Counted from the first letter of the stretch, positions 1-8,235 are shown. The stretch is DNA of 64,000 nt from JASGTU01 sp963821815 (GCA_963821815.1 CAWGFG010000006.1:3348001-3412000); one strand, 5' to 3'. Program-made: numbers and translations. Notes: generated by a model from the letters alone, not told the origin.

Positions 1-426
1 GGGGCCATGCTGCACTGGAATGAGCCAGCCGTCGCCTTCCTCCTCGACCAAGATTTCCAGACGCTCGCGTGCTGTATCGCCCGTTGCGTCTACTGCGCTT
101 TCGCCGTCATAGGGAACCATGGCATCAAAATAGACAAGCTCTTCGATGCGCTGCGCCAGTTGTTCGGCGACGCCGGAAATGACCATGCCGCCGTAGCTAT
201 GTCCCACAAGAATGATGTCGCGCAATTCCTCAAATCGAATCACATTGGCGACGTCGGTAATATGCGTTTCTAGGCCGACATCTCGGTTTAACAGGTGTAC
301 CCGCTCGCCTAATCCCGTCAACGTGGGAGTGTACACTTCGTGGCCAGCAGCGCGTAGTGGCTTTGCCACATCCTTCCATACCCAGCCACCGGCTGTGGTA
401 CCGTGTACGAGTACAAATGTGGCCAT
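1..426 (-). CDS. alpha/beta hydrolase, salicylate-esterase-like (3' end cut by window edge)
   Basis: Start ATG at 426 follows an AGGAGG-like ribosome site on the minus strand. 142 codons are present and the frame runs off the left edge. The N-terminus reads MATFVLVHGTTAGGW, the oxyanion HG strand of alpha/beta hydrolases. GHSYGG, with the likely nucleophile Ser at about residue 77, is the nucleophile elbow. The acid and His of the triad lie beyond the edge. The short loop after HG and the spacing to GHSYGG resemble the plant methylesterase/hydroxynitrile-lyase-like group, which cleaves small esters. Substrate cannot be assigned. Cytosolic: no signal peptide. Confidence 0.85.
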   Translation of the reverse strand, partial: MATFVLVHGTTAGGWVWKDVAKPLRAAGHEVYTPTLTGLGERVHLLNRDVGLETHITDVANVIRFEELRDIILVGHSYGGMVISGVAEQLAQRIEELVYFDAMVPYDGESAVDATGDTARERLEILVEEEGDGWLIPVQHGP

Positions 427-527
427 GCGCCCTCCTCAAGCCTTGTTTCGCGGACAATTGGTTACCTCTTGTATCATGCACCAGCTTGCACGTTGCGGCA
501 AAACCGGATTGCGCCTAGCCAGACTGT

Positions 528-1079
528 TTATCTGTTCAGACCGCTGTTCTTCTGTCGGATTCTGCGCAGGCAGCTTTGTGCTGCAGCGCGAAAGCTGCGC
601 CTGGGATCGACAGGTTCATAACCGCGCAGCTTGGCATACTGTGATAACCAGGAGGAGTAGAGGTGGTGGTATTGCTCGGGGTTCTGCAGCAGGCTCATCT
701 GATTCTCCAGCCATACGTTGCACGCAAGCGGCGGTGCACCGCCGCCATCGCGAGGACGTTCGGCTAGCACTTCACCAGTTAGGCCGGTGAAGCGGTCTTC
801 CAGCATGTTCAGCAAGTCTAGCGCTACGAGCGGAAACATCTCGTCTCGACGAAGTTCGAGTACAATGGAATTGTGCGCCAGGCATTGAACGCGCAGGGTC
901 AGGGCGACTGTTTCATCGTCGCGCACAAGACCATATTTCTGCGCTACAGTTGTCGCCTGACTGGGTGACTCAAGCTCGATATCCGACAGCTTGGGCGCTA
1001 ATCGGATCACATGCCAGTATCTGCCGCTTCGTTCTCGCGTCTCCTTGGCAACGCTGTTCATCCATGCCGCGAACATCAT
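528..1079 (-). CDS. unrecognised protein, possibly frameshifted near its start
   Basis: 183 codons from the double ATG at 1077-1079. I do not recognise the family. The protein is soluble-looking, with a Leu-rich central part (VALDLLNMLEDRF) and a basic C-terminus. Just upstream, a second frame (GTG at 1174 down to a TGA inside the AATGATG start) encodes a protein-like stretch containing GKLPWPPTYENERVYQG and RFNE. Either this is a 32-codon leader coupled to the gene, or one base was lost near 1080 and the real gene is about 215 aa starting at 1174. A LexA-box-like palindrome lies at 1250-1269, upstream on this strand. Confidence 0.6.
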   Translation of the reverse strand: MMFAAWMNSVAKETRERSGRYWHVIRLAPKLSDIELESPSQATTVAQKYGLVRDDETVALTLRVQCLAHNSIVLELRRDEMFPLVALDLLNMLEDRFTGLTGEVLAERPRDGGGAPPLACNVWLENQMSLLQNPEQYHHLYSSWLSQYAKLRGYEPVDPRRSFRAAAQSCLRRIRQKNSGLNR

Positions 1080-1249
1080 TCGTTGAAGCGTTTAGCCGTA
1101 CCTTGATATACTCTCTCGTTCTCATAAGTCGGTGGCCATGGCAGTTTGCCGGTATCGGTGGAATGTCGTCGCACATCAGGATGCGCAAATGGGCAACCCG
1201 GAGGCGGGAATCGACTTGATCGGAAATTAGGTGCTCATGTAGAACAAAT

Positions 1250-1269
1250 AATAGAACATATGTTCTATT
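1250..1269. promoter_or_regulatory. perfect 20-bp palindrome, LexA-box-like
   Basis: AATAGAACATATGTTCTATT is a perfect inverted repeat. Its core GAAC-N4-GTTC matches the Gram-positive-type LexA (SOS) box core. It sits between the divergent unrecognised gene (minus, start 1079 or 1174) and the aspartate racemase (plus, 1355). Assignment to LexA is inference from the core motif alone. Confidence 0.5.
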
Positions 1270-1354
1270 TCGTCAAGCGGGAACAATGAGGAACAAACTC
1301 AGATCCATCCGAGCCAAGGCGTAAACGGGCCTTGGCAAATTAGAAAGAGCAAGC

Positions 1355-2044
1355 ATGAAAACCATCGGTATGTTGGGCGGAATGAGCTGGGAGAGCACGA
1401 CTCACTACTATACGTTGGTCAACCAGGGGGTGAAGGAACGTCTTGGCGGTCTGCATTCGGCCAAGATTGCCATGGTCAGCGTGGATTTCGGCGAGATCGA
1501 GCCGCTGATGGGACCGGGCGAGTGGGACCGTATCGGTGCAGAGCTAGCCGATGCCGCTGTACACGTGCAGGCTGCCGGCGCGGATTTTCTGCTCATCTGC
1601 ACCAACACCATGCACAACGTGGCAACCATCATCGAATCTGCCATCGATATTCCGCTGCTGCATCTGGCGGACGCCACAGCCGAAGCCGTCAAAGCGGCTG
1701 ACATGACCAGCGTCGGGCTCCTGGGTACGGCATTTACCATGGAGCAGGACTTCTATCGTAAACGCTTGGAAGAACATGGGCTGACAGTGCTCATCCCCAA
1801 CGCAGCCGACCGCGCCATTGTGCATCGTATTATCTTTGAGGAACTCGTACTGGGCATCGTACGCGACGAATCCAGAGCCGAGTATGTGCGCATCATCGAC
1901 AGCCTAGCTGCGAACGGCGCGCAAGGCGTCATCGAAGGGTGCACGGAGATCGGCATGCTGGTGAAGCCAGAGCATACGGACGTTCCCCTTTTCGACACGA
2001 CCAACATACACGCGCAGGCGGCTGTCAACTACGCGCTGTCTTAG
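1355..2044 (+). CDS. aspartate/glutamate racemase family protein
   Basis: 229 aa, full length for the family. Begins MKTIGMLGGMSWEST, the hallmark N-terminus of aspartate racemases of the YgeA/RacD type. The two catalytic cysteines of the cofactor-independent racemases are present: Cys82 in LLICTNTMHNVA and Cys196 in GVIEGCTEIGML. The enzyme interconverts L- and D-amino acids, usually aspartate, by a two-base mechanism in the cytosol. It stands alone on the plus strand, 85 bp after the palindrome at 1250-1269. Exact substrate is not decided by the motifs. Confidence 0.93.
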   Translation: MKTIGMLGGMSWESTTHYYTLVNQGVKERLGGLHSAKIAMVSVDFGEIEPLMGPGEWDRIGAELADAAVHVQAAGADFLLICTNTMHNVATIIESAIDIPLLHLADATAEAVKAADMTSVGLLGTAFTMEQDFYRKRLEEHGLTVLIPNAADRAIVHRIIFEELVLGIVRDESRAEYVRIIDSLAANGAQGVIEGCTEIGMLVKPEHTDVPLFDTTNIHAQAAVNYALS

Positions 2045-2248
2045 GCGCCGCGCACGCTGGGTTCAGCGCACATGCGCACTGACCAAACGCTCTCCAGTGA
2101 CGGCTGCGCCGGCGCACTAGCAAGATCGGTTGGCAAGTGTTCATACAGCAGGGCGGCTGTCTGTCCCTCATATAGGACCTGTCCGATACGTCATTTGACC
2201 TATCTCTTGTGTTTTGAATGACCTTTTCGCGTGAGGGCAGACCGCGTC

Positions 2249-2254
2249 TATAAT
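2249..2254 (+). promoter_or_regulatory. -10-like TATAAT upstream of the PadR gene
   Basis: A consensus TATAAT box lies about 120 bp upstream of the PadR-like frame. No good -35 hexamer is seen at 16-18 bp. It is immediately followed by the repeated sites at 2256-2302. Confidence 0.35.
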
Positions 2255-2255
2255 A

Positions 2256-2302
2256 GATCCGTCACATAGGTGATCTGTCATATAGTGGACGTGTCCAATA
2301 TG
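2256..2302. promoter_or_regulatory. repeated operator-like sites before the PadR cluster
   Basis: Two near-identical direct repeats, GATCCGTCACATAG (2256-2269) and GATCTGTCATATAG (2272-2285), overlap an imperfect inverted repeat at 2279-2302 whose arms are CATAT..TGGAC and GTCCA.ATATG. They lie directly after a TATAAT box. PadR repressors usually bind their own promoter, so these are plausible PadR operators. The DNA spacing is seen; the regulator assignment is inferred. Confidence 0.4.
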
Positions 2303-2370
2303 AATGCGTTCACTGCACTTGAGCGGTCATTCTGGCGGCAGATCAGATAGCACAATTCTCTGAAACTAGG

Positions 2371-2997
2371 ATTCCTACGTCGCTTGAACACGCTATTCTT
2401 GGCTTTCTTCAATATAAGCCCATGTCGGGCTACGATTTGAAGAAAGTCATCGATTTGTCTATCCAGCACTTCTGGCCCGCGGATCAAAGCCAAATCTACC
2501 GAACGCTGAACCGCTTGGCCGATCAAGAGCTGGTTGAAGTCGATCTCGTGGTACAGGAAGATCGCCCTGACCGAAAAGTCTATAGCATCACGCCGGCGGG
2601 AAAAGAGGAGTTGTTAGCCTGGCTACACACAGCCATGCCTAAGAACCAACCGCGTGTACCCGGATTCATTCAAGTCTTCTTTGCCGCCAACCTTACTGAC
2701 GAAGAGATCATCGATAAGTTCGAGAAGAGGGCTGAAGCGCTGCGTGAGCAACTCGGCATGTTGAAGGAGTTGCCGAATGCGGTTAAAAACTCTGCGCTCA
2801 ATATCAACTCGGCGCGGGATGCGTACTGCTGGCAATTGACCCTGTTAGCAGGCGTCATGGATTTAAGCACACAGCTTCAGTGGATAGAGCTTGTCATCGC
2901 AGATATCAGAAAGGGTACGATTCCCGAGCGAGGAGAACCCTTCAAACTTGGCCAGCTCAATGACTGGCTAATCGCCGACATCGGTATCAAATACTGA
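2371..2997 (+). CDS. PadR family transcriptional regulator (start codon unclear)
   Basis: The frame gives TSLEHAILGFLQYKPMSGYDLKK followed by the PadR wing (VVQEDRPDRKVYSITPAGKEELLAWL) and a C-terminal helical dimerisation part. It is a PadR/Vir-type winged-helix regulator. The first ATG (2422) would remove helix 1 of the HTH, yet homology-like sequence continues upstream to about 2371 and the frame is open to 2323 with no ATG, GTG or TTG. Start is therefore either a rare codon (ATT at 2371 is shown) or lost by mutation. It heads a cluster of two flavodoxin-fold genes and a PNPOx-like gene and probably regulates them. Confidence 0.8.
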   Translation: MPTSLEHAILGFLQYKPMSGYDLKKVIDLSIQHFWPADQSQIYRTLNRLADQELVEVDLVVQEDRPDRKVYSITPAGKEELLAWLHTAMPKNQPRVPGFIQVFFAANLTDEEIIDKFEKRAEALREQLGMLKELPNAVKNSALNINSARDAYCWQLTLLAGVMDLSTQLQWIELVIADIRKGTIPERGEPFKLGQLNDWLIADIGIKY

Positions 2998-3040
2998 ATC
3001 GTGTAAGCCCCGATTCCAACTTCAGTATGTGGAGGTTCTC

Positions 3041-3607
3041 TTGCGTATCAACATCTTCAACGGAGCCCTAGAGGGCGACAGATTCTGCGATCTACTGGCA
3101 TCCTCTATTAAGCTTGAATACCAGAGTCTAGGACACTCCGTCACATATTGGCGTCTGCGCGATTATGACATCAACCATTGCACCGCTTGTCTGGAATGCT
3201 GGACGCACACGCCTGGTCTTTGTGTCATCGAGGATGACGCACAAAGACTGCTCAAGTCCATTCTCACGTGCGAAGTGCTGGTATTTGTGACGCCTATCAC
3301 CTTTGGAGGCGTTTCGTCGGAATGCAAGAAACTGTTTGATCGATGTGTGTGTCTTGTGGAGCCGGCGCTCACTGTGGTGGACGGTCTTACACAGAACAAA
3401 TATCGATATGATCGCCCGCCGGCAATCCGTGCTATTGGTTTGTTGCCGAATCCCGACGAGGTGCAAGAAGCCATTTTTCGTCAGTTGATCGATCGATATG
3501 CCAGCAGCATATGTTCGCCGAGACAAGCGGTTGACATAATTTATCGACCCACGACTTCTAGTACTCCCGCACGCCCCGTGCTTCAACCCCAGGGCATCGG
3601 CGTATGA
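3041..3607 (+). CDS. flavodoxin-fold NAD(P)H-dependent oxidoreductase
   Basis: Start TTG at 3041 is chosen because GGAGG (3031-3035) lies at ideal distance; the GTG at 3029 would overlap that site. About 188 aa. Starts with a beta strand and FNGALEGDR phosphate-loop region, then CTACLECW.HTPGLCVIEDD and VTPITFGGVSSECKKLFDR, typical of NADPH-dependent FMN reductases with a Cys-rich CxACxxCW segment. Probably FMN-binding and cytosolic. Its stop overlaps the ATG of the next gene (GTATGA), so the two are translationally coupled. Substrate unknown. Confidence 0.8.
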   Translation: MRINIFNGALEGDRFCDLLASSIKLEYQSLGHSVTYWRLRDYDINHCTACLECWTHTPGLCVIEDDAQRLLKSILTCEVLVFVTPITFGGVSSECKKLFDRCVCLVEPALTVVDGLTQNKYRYDRPPAIRAIGLLPNPDEVQEAIFRQLIDRYASSICSPRQAVDIIYRPTTSSTPARPVLQPQGIGV

Positions 3608-4308
3608 CTACTCAGCCCTATGCCATCCTGCTTATCGGTAGCGCGAAACCGCCTGGGCAATCCACATCCGAATCGTTTGGTTCCTATTTGTGCGACCAGT
3701 TGGAATCCTACGGATGGAAGACGCAGACTGAGTACGCTGCCTCGGCCTTCGACACCATGCGCGACACCACAGCTTTTCTGCGGAACATCGATGAGGCAGA
3801 TCTGCTCATTCTGGCGTCTCCGGTATACGTCGATGCGCTGCCCTATCCCGTCACGCTAGCCATGGAGCAGATATACAACCACCGTCGAGCCTTCGATGCA
3901 TCTGCCATAGTGGCTACCCATTTTGCAGCCATCATCAACAGCGGTAAGCCGGAAGCGCAGCATACTGATGTAGCGATGGAGATTTGCCAGCAGTTCGCCA
4001 TCCAAGCCAAATTCGACTGGTCGGGCGGGTTGCGATATGGCGGCGGCGGGCGCATTGACGGTCGGGATGTTCAAGTTCTTGGCCCTCGCGCAAGCTATCT
4101 CACAGAGGCCCTTGACATGGCGGCGGATGCACTCGCAGTCGGCTCCTTTATCCCAGAGGAAGCTGACCGACTTATGTCTAGGTCAGTTTCACCCGTGCGC
4201 GTGTATCGGATCATTACCAGGCTAAAGTGGCGCTATACAGCTTGGCGACAAGGCGCCCTCGGCAGAATGACCGACCGTCCGCTAACACAGGAAGGCAAAT
4301 CTGGCTGA
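3604..4308 (+). CDS. second flavodoxin-fold NAD(P)H-dependent oxidoreductase
   Basis: 234 aa, starting inside the stop of the previous gene. YAILLIGSAKPPGQSTSES matches the FMN phosphate-binding loop of flavodoxin-like quinone/FMN reductases, and ADLLILASPVYVDALPYPVTLAMEQI is the conserved second strand and following loop. The C-terminal tail (about residues 190-234) is basic. Adjacent coupled flavodoxin-fold genes suggest a two-subunit or two-step flavin reductase. Function beyond FMN-dependent redox chemistry is not assignable. Confidence 0.8.
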   Translation: MTTQPYAILLIGSAKPPGQSTSESFGSYLCDQLESYGWKTQTEYAASAFDTMRDTTAFLRNIDEADLLILASPVYVDALPYPVTLAMEQIYNHRRAFDASAIVATHFAAIINSGKPEAQHTDVAMEICQQFAIQAKFDWSGGLRYGGGGRIDGRDVQVLGPRASYLTEALDMAADALAVGSFIPEEADRLMSRSVSPVRVYRIITRLKWRYTAWRQGALGRMTDRPLTQEGKSG

Positions 4309-4387
4309 AGCATCAGGATAGAGGCGTATGACAGTCCTAACCTGCGTATACGGGCTGACTATTTTGTAGATAGTGAGGGGCCAAAGC

Positions 4388-4867
4388 ATGGCAGAGATCA
4401 CCACAGCGCAAGTTTGGGACGAGATCGAGGAGCAGCTATTCGCAGTTCTGGCTATGGTTAGTGCTTCAGGAGAAGCACGATCGGTAGGCATCGTCTACAT
4501 CGTTCGCAACCGTAGGCTATATATTGGTACGGATGCAAGCGCATGGAAGGTTCGTCACGTCCAACGCAACTCCAACGTGTCCATGACCATCCCTATCCAC
4601 AGGAGCATTCCGCTGCTGCCCTGGATCAAGATTCCGGCTGCCACCATCACCTTTTCGGGCGTAGCATCGGTGCACGAGCCATCGACGGTAGACAGTCAGA
4701 TTGTGCAGAACCTCTTTAGGGGGCTGAAGGAGAACCCGGAAACTAACGAACCCTTTGTTATCATCGAGGTGCAGCCGGTAGGCCACTTCGTCACCTATGG
4801 TATCGGCGTCTCGCTGATGCAGATGCGAGACACGAGCATCGCCGGCGGCAGAGCGCCTGTGGCCTAG
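4388..4867 (+). CDS. pyridoxamine 5'-phosphate oxidase-like FMN-binding protein
   Basis: 159 aa from the ATG at 4388, preceded by GAGGGG at good spacing; an in-frame GTG at 4373 is less likely. Split-barrel PNPOx fold: AVLAMVSASGEARSVGIVYIVRNRRLYIGTDASAWKVRHVQRNSNVSMTI reads as the two FMN-contacting strands. Such small proteins bind FMN or F420 as dimers. It closes the PadR - flavodoxin - flavodoxin cluster, 79 bp after the second reductase, so all four genes may form one flavin-dependent stress or detoxification unit. Confidence 0.8.
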   Translation: MAEITTAQVWDEIEEQLFAVLAMVSASGEARSVGIVYIVRNRRLYIGTDASAWKVRHVQRNSNVSMTIPIHRSIPLLPWIKIPAATITFSGVASVHEPSTVDSQIVQNLFRGLKENPETNEPFVIIEVQPVGHFVTYGIGVSLMQMRDTSIAGGRAPVA

Positions 4868-4894
4868 CTGTAAAGGTGTTGGCAGCCAAGTGCG

Positions 4895-5234
4895 CTAATT
4901 CACTTGGAGGCGGCGAATATAGAAGCGGCGCCCGTTGTATTCGACTTGCGTTAGCTTCTCATCCTGCACAAGCTCTTCCAACAGAGCAGTATCGCCGCCC
5001 ATCTGCTGTATATAGCTGAGCGCCTCTTCCTCGCGCATGGGATGCACTGCCGTGATCGCCAGGATACCTTGTGCCGGATCCGTCGTGGCGCGGAATGGGT
5101 CATCCGCAAAGCCTAACAAATACTCGACCCTCTCCAGCTGAGTCGCAAAGATTTGATAGGCGCGATGCAGCGGTACGTCTTCCGGCGCCTTGAGCCAAGT
5201 CTCTACGGGAGGGCACCGGTCCGAAAACAAACAT
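4895..5234 (-). pseudogene. radical SAM protein remnant with large internal deletion
   Basis: The minus strand begins ATG TTT GTT TTC, giving MFVFGPVPSRR, the conserved N-terminus of a family of radical SAM Fe-S proteins of about 300 aa (COG0731-like). It then jumps directly, with a frame change at about 5205-5215, to a C-terminal part (VETWLKAPEDVPLHRAYQ..., ITAVHPMREEEALSYI..., VEYNGRRFYIRRLQ). The CxxxCxxC cluster region and the barrel are missing, about 190 codons. It cannot be a working radical SAM enzyme. The C-terminal frame is open from 5266 and could still yield a 123-aa fragment. Confidence 0.75.
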
Positions 5235-5354
5235 AAGTTTCGCCGCAAATCGCTTATTCGATGCACGCCATGGCGTTATTTCGCGCACAGTAGTCTGTCA
5301 TCGCACTGGGTAGTCAGGTTTCCGCCCAAGACTGCTAAGTTGCTGCTTACTCCA

Positions 5355-7374
5355 TTAGTTGGACTCTATCGAATCTCCTAACATGGCGGGTAGGTATACT
5401 GCGCCGTTCTGCGCATCCCGAGCATAGATAACGCCAACCTTGTGATCATTCGCGGGCATGGTGATCGTGTTCTCTGCGGCGCAGCTGGCATCGTCTTCCG
5501 TGCCCTGCCAGCCGATGACGGTCCAGTCGCTCTCCGGCTCTGCATGTAGCTGGACGGCTTGACCTGTTGAATAGAATCCAGCCGCGCACCCCATGGATGC
5601 CGCAGGTGTTGCCAGCAGCAGACCACCGCCGCTACTCACTGTGAGCGATAGCGTATAGCAGGTTTCGTACGTTGCACGCACCGTCCTATCCGACTCCGGC
5701 ATCCGTAGCGTGTTCACGGGCATACCCGCGTCAGGAACGGTGTCTGTCCCGCTCCAGCTCTGTACTCTCTGGTCTGCTTCCGGCTTAGCAAAGAACGAGA
5801 CTAACTCGCCCGCAACGTATCGTCCTGGCTCACATTGGGCGGAATTCGCCGGCAAAGCCACGGGACTCGCGCCGTCGCCGGCGTAGGTCACAGTCAGCCG
5901 ATGGCACTGGGCATAGGCTACGGCTGCCGTGTGGTCGGCTGCCGGCATGAGCAGGCGGTTCACGCTGGACAGAGACTTATCCTCTGCTGTGCCAGACCAC
6001 CCGTTGACGCGCCATTGCGGGTCAGCCTGGGCAAATACGGTTATGTTCATGCCGGCGAAATAGTGGTCTGCGGCGCAGCCTTCGGACTGATCCGGTTTAG
6101 CCGCTGGCATGGTACCATTGCCGCTGTATGCGAACATCAGTTTGTAGCACTGCTGCCGGGTCAGTACATCGCTAGCTATGTGACGCTCGGCGGTAGTGCC
6201 GTCCGCCAACTGTCCATAGCTGTTGTCGCCCCAGCAAAGGACGCCGCCGGCGTAGGTCAACGCACAGGTGCTGGCTTCTCCCACGCGCACTGCCGACAAT
6301 CGCGTAGTGACATTGACGATATCCACGGGCAACGGGCTATCGGTAATTGTATTGTCACCAAGTTGTCCGTAGCTGTTGTAGCCCCAGCATTTCACGTCGC
6401 CGTTCTGAAGCAGCGCGCACGTGTGATCAATGCCGGCGCGAATGTCGACCACGTCGGCGCCAGATATGCGAACCGCCACGGGCGTGGCGCTGAAATCGTT
6501 AGTGCCGTCGCCGAGCTTCCCGTATATGTTTGACCCCCAGCACTGGACGCTGTCGCCACCGTGTTTAGCACACGTATATCCGCTGCCAGCCGCGATCACG
6601 GTAACATCGGTAGTCATGCCCACGACGCCCCTCGCCGTATTCGCGGAGACGTGATCGTCTGTGCCTAGTTGACCCGTGTTGTTGCTTCCCCAGCATTTTG
6701 CGGCTCCGCCTGTGGTCAGCGCGCAGGTATGCGTCTCCCCTGCCGAAACTGCCTTGGCGTCGCTCAGATCCACAACAGAGACGGGCGATGCCCTATCCGC
6801 ATATTGACCCTGCCCCAACTGTCCATCCGATCCTTCGCCCCAGCATTTCACAGTGGAATTCACGATCGCGCAGGTGTGGTACGCGCCTGTGCTGAAGCGG
6901 GAAACAGGTCCGCCGAGACCCGTTACTTGCACAGGCGGGCTGCTTGCGCTGATGGATCCTGTCCCTAGCTGCCCATGGGAGTTATCGCCCCAGCACCAGA
7001 GGCTGTCCGTGCCGGTCAGGGCGCAAATGTGCGCGGCTCCCGCATCGATGTCCACGAACGGGCCGTACGTTGCGGGCAAGGAGAGAGGCAGCTTGCTGTA
7101 GTCGCCGGCGTTGACGACTAGCTGTCCGCTGCTATTGTCGCCCCAGCACAGCACGTCTGCCTTCCAGCGTCAGTGCGCAGGCAGTGCGGTAGCCGACGGC
7201 AATCTTCTTGATGCCAGTGATCGGCGCCAGCACTGTCTCGGCAGCCGGCACAACAGCCGTGTCAGAAAAGTTGCTATGTGATTCTTGTGCTTCGGCGTGT
7301 GAGAAAGTACAGGTAACAAAGACGATGGCCAATAGGCCAAGTGCCATGCGGAGGAGTGATGTTCGAGTATGCAT
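5355..7374 (-). pseudogene. secreted RCC1-repeat beta-propeller protein, frameshifted
   Basis: From ATG 7374 the frame encodes a signal peptide (MHTRTSLLRMALGLLAIVF..., cleavage near AEA) and the start of an RCC1 domain (VGYRTACALTLEG). It then hits a stop; the adjacent frame continues from VLCWGDNSSGQL at about 7155 to 5355. One extra base near 7156 explains it, and the total length is 3n+1. The joined protein (about 672 aa) has seven CWG(D/S/E/Y)N..GQLG units, so a seven-bladed propeller. Three roughly 85-aa InlB-B-like repeats follow, each with a C..L.V.Y...G pattern and GWSGT or GWQGT. Extracellular binding role likely; ligand unknown. Confidence 0.8.
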
Positions 7375-7708
7375 TTTCTCTGTGGCTTGCTAGGTGGTTT
7401 GTTCTAGATGAAGCGACGGAGTTGATGTCGCGATTGGTAAAGGTCCAAGTACCAGTCCGAATATTCTATAATCTATTGGCCGAGGAAGCAATTGGCGCGT
7501 CAATTGCTGAGGTGTACCAAAGAACTCAAAGACGCAATACTGCGCCGAATTCTCAGGTAGGGTTTCACTCCACCAAATTGCGGTTTACGCGGCACCCTTA
7601 TATTTCATCAAGCCAAAGAGAATTCGAGACACCGCCTAGTTTTTCCTCTGTGTTCTCTGTGAGCCTCTGCGTCCTCTGTGAACAAGCAGTCCGCACGTTC
7701 AGACCTAC
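7375..7708. other. intergenic region, no gene recognised
   Basis: No convincing coding frame. It holds AT-rich sequence around 7460-7480 (TATAAT or TATAGA according to strand, possibly the promoter of the RCC1 gene). It also has a pyrimidine-rich CTCTGTG-repeating stretch at about 7640-7682 of the kind that often recurs between genes. Confidence 0.4.
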
Positions 7709-7960
7709 TCAACCGCCGCCGCGTTGCGTCTTCTTGTGCAGCTCCACGAAGAAAGCCTCCAGCACATCTTCGTCTCCGCTGAACTCCACCGTCGCGCCGC
7801 CAACTTCAAGGACCCCAATGCGATTCGGCACTGCCTTGCTGACAACTGCCGACCAGCCATTGCCTTCCACGACAAATTGCTCGACTTTGCGCCCGCCTAA
7901 GTCCACGAGGTATTCGACCATGAGCCAGTCGGGTACGCCGTAGTAATCGTGCCGAACCAT
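7709..7960 (-). CDS. small protein following MoaD, function unknown
   Basis: 83 aa. Its ATG overlaps the stop of the moaD-like gene (GGCTGATGG), so it is translationally coupled. The sequence is a mixed alpha/beta small domain: WLMVEYLVDLGGRKVEQFVVEGNGWSAVVSKAV...VGVLEVGG-like. It may be one of the small domains seen beside MoaD/ThiS genes in thermophile and Chloroflexota genomes, but I cannot name the family safely. Context suggests a part in sulfur-carrier or molybdopterin chemistry. No transmembrane segment. Confidence 0.7.
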   Translation of the reverse strand: MVRHDYYGVPDWLMVEYLVDLGGRKVEQFVVEGNGWSAVVSKAVPNRIGVLEVGGATVEFSGDEDVLEAFFVELHKKTQRGGG

Positions 7961-8235
7961 CAGCCGCCTCCCACGGATGGAAAAACACGGAGCTCTGCGT
8001 CTTCGGGTATAACCGTGTCGGCGCCGTCCAAATAGCGAATGTCGCGTCCGTTCAAATAGACATGGATGTAGGGAGAGACCTGTCCGTCCTCGTCGTAGAC
8101 TTTCTCGCCCATGACGGGATAGCGCTCGATCATTTCGTCAAGCAGGGTGCGAACGGTATCGCCCGGTCCGGCGTCCAGGTCCACGGTCGCGTTGCCGACG
8201 ACCGGTCGTAACGTGGCGTAGACTCGTATCTGCAT
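7960..8235 (-). CDS. moaD: MoaD/ThiS family sulfur-carrier protein
   Basis: 91 aa from the ATG at 8235, which has AGGTGG five bases upstream; an in-frame GTG at 8244 is weaker. Ubiquitin-like beta-grasp: MQIRVYATLRPVVG at the start, IHVYLNGRDIRYLDG in the middle, and the essential C-terminal SVGGG. The terminal Gly-Gly is thiocarboxylated and donates sulfur, for MoaD to cyclic pyranopterin during molybdopterin synthesis. It sits between moeA and a coupled small gene, which favours the molybdopterin role over thiamine. Confidence 0.85.
   Translation of the reverse strand: MQIRVYATLRPVVGNATVDLDAGPGDTVRTLLDEMIERYPVMGEKVYDEDGQVSPYIHVYLNGRDIRYLDGADTVIPEDAELRVFPSVGGG

Noticed and set aside
230..481. 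Minus-strand frame with 83 codons near the left end
   Set aside because: It is another frame across the alpha/beta hydrolase, which has the conserved HG and GHSYGG motifs and a ribosome site.
970..1188. 72-codon frame opposite the start of the unknown gene
   Set aside because: It has a TTG start without ribosome site and its downstream half overlaps the better-supported 528-1079 frame; the parallel frame from 1174 looks more protein-like.
4895..5266. Intact 123-aa protein starting at 5266
   Set aside because: Its first 15 codons run through the shifted remnant of the radical SAM N-terminus and are not family sequence.
7640..7682. CTCTGTG-rich stretch as a possible CRISPR or tandem repeat array
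   Set aside because: Units are short, irregular and not separated by spacers; no cas genes nearby.
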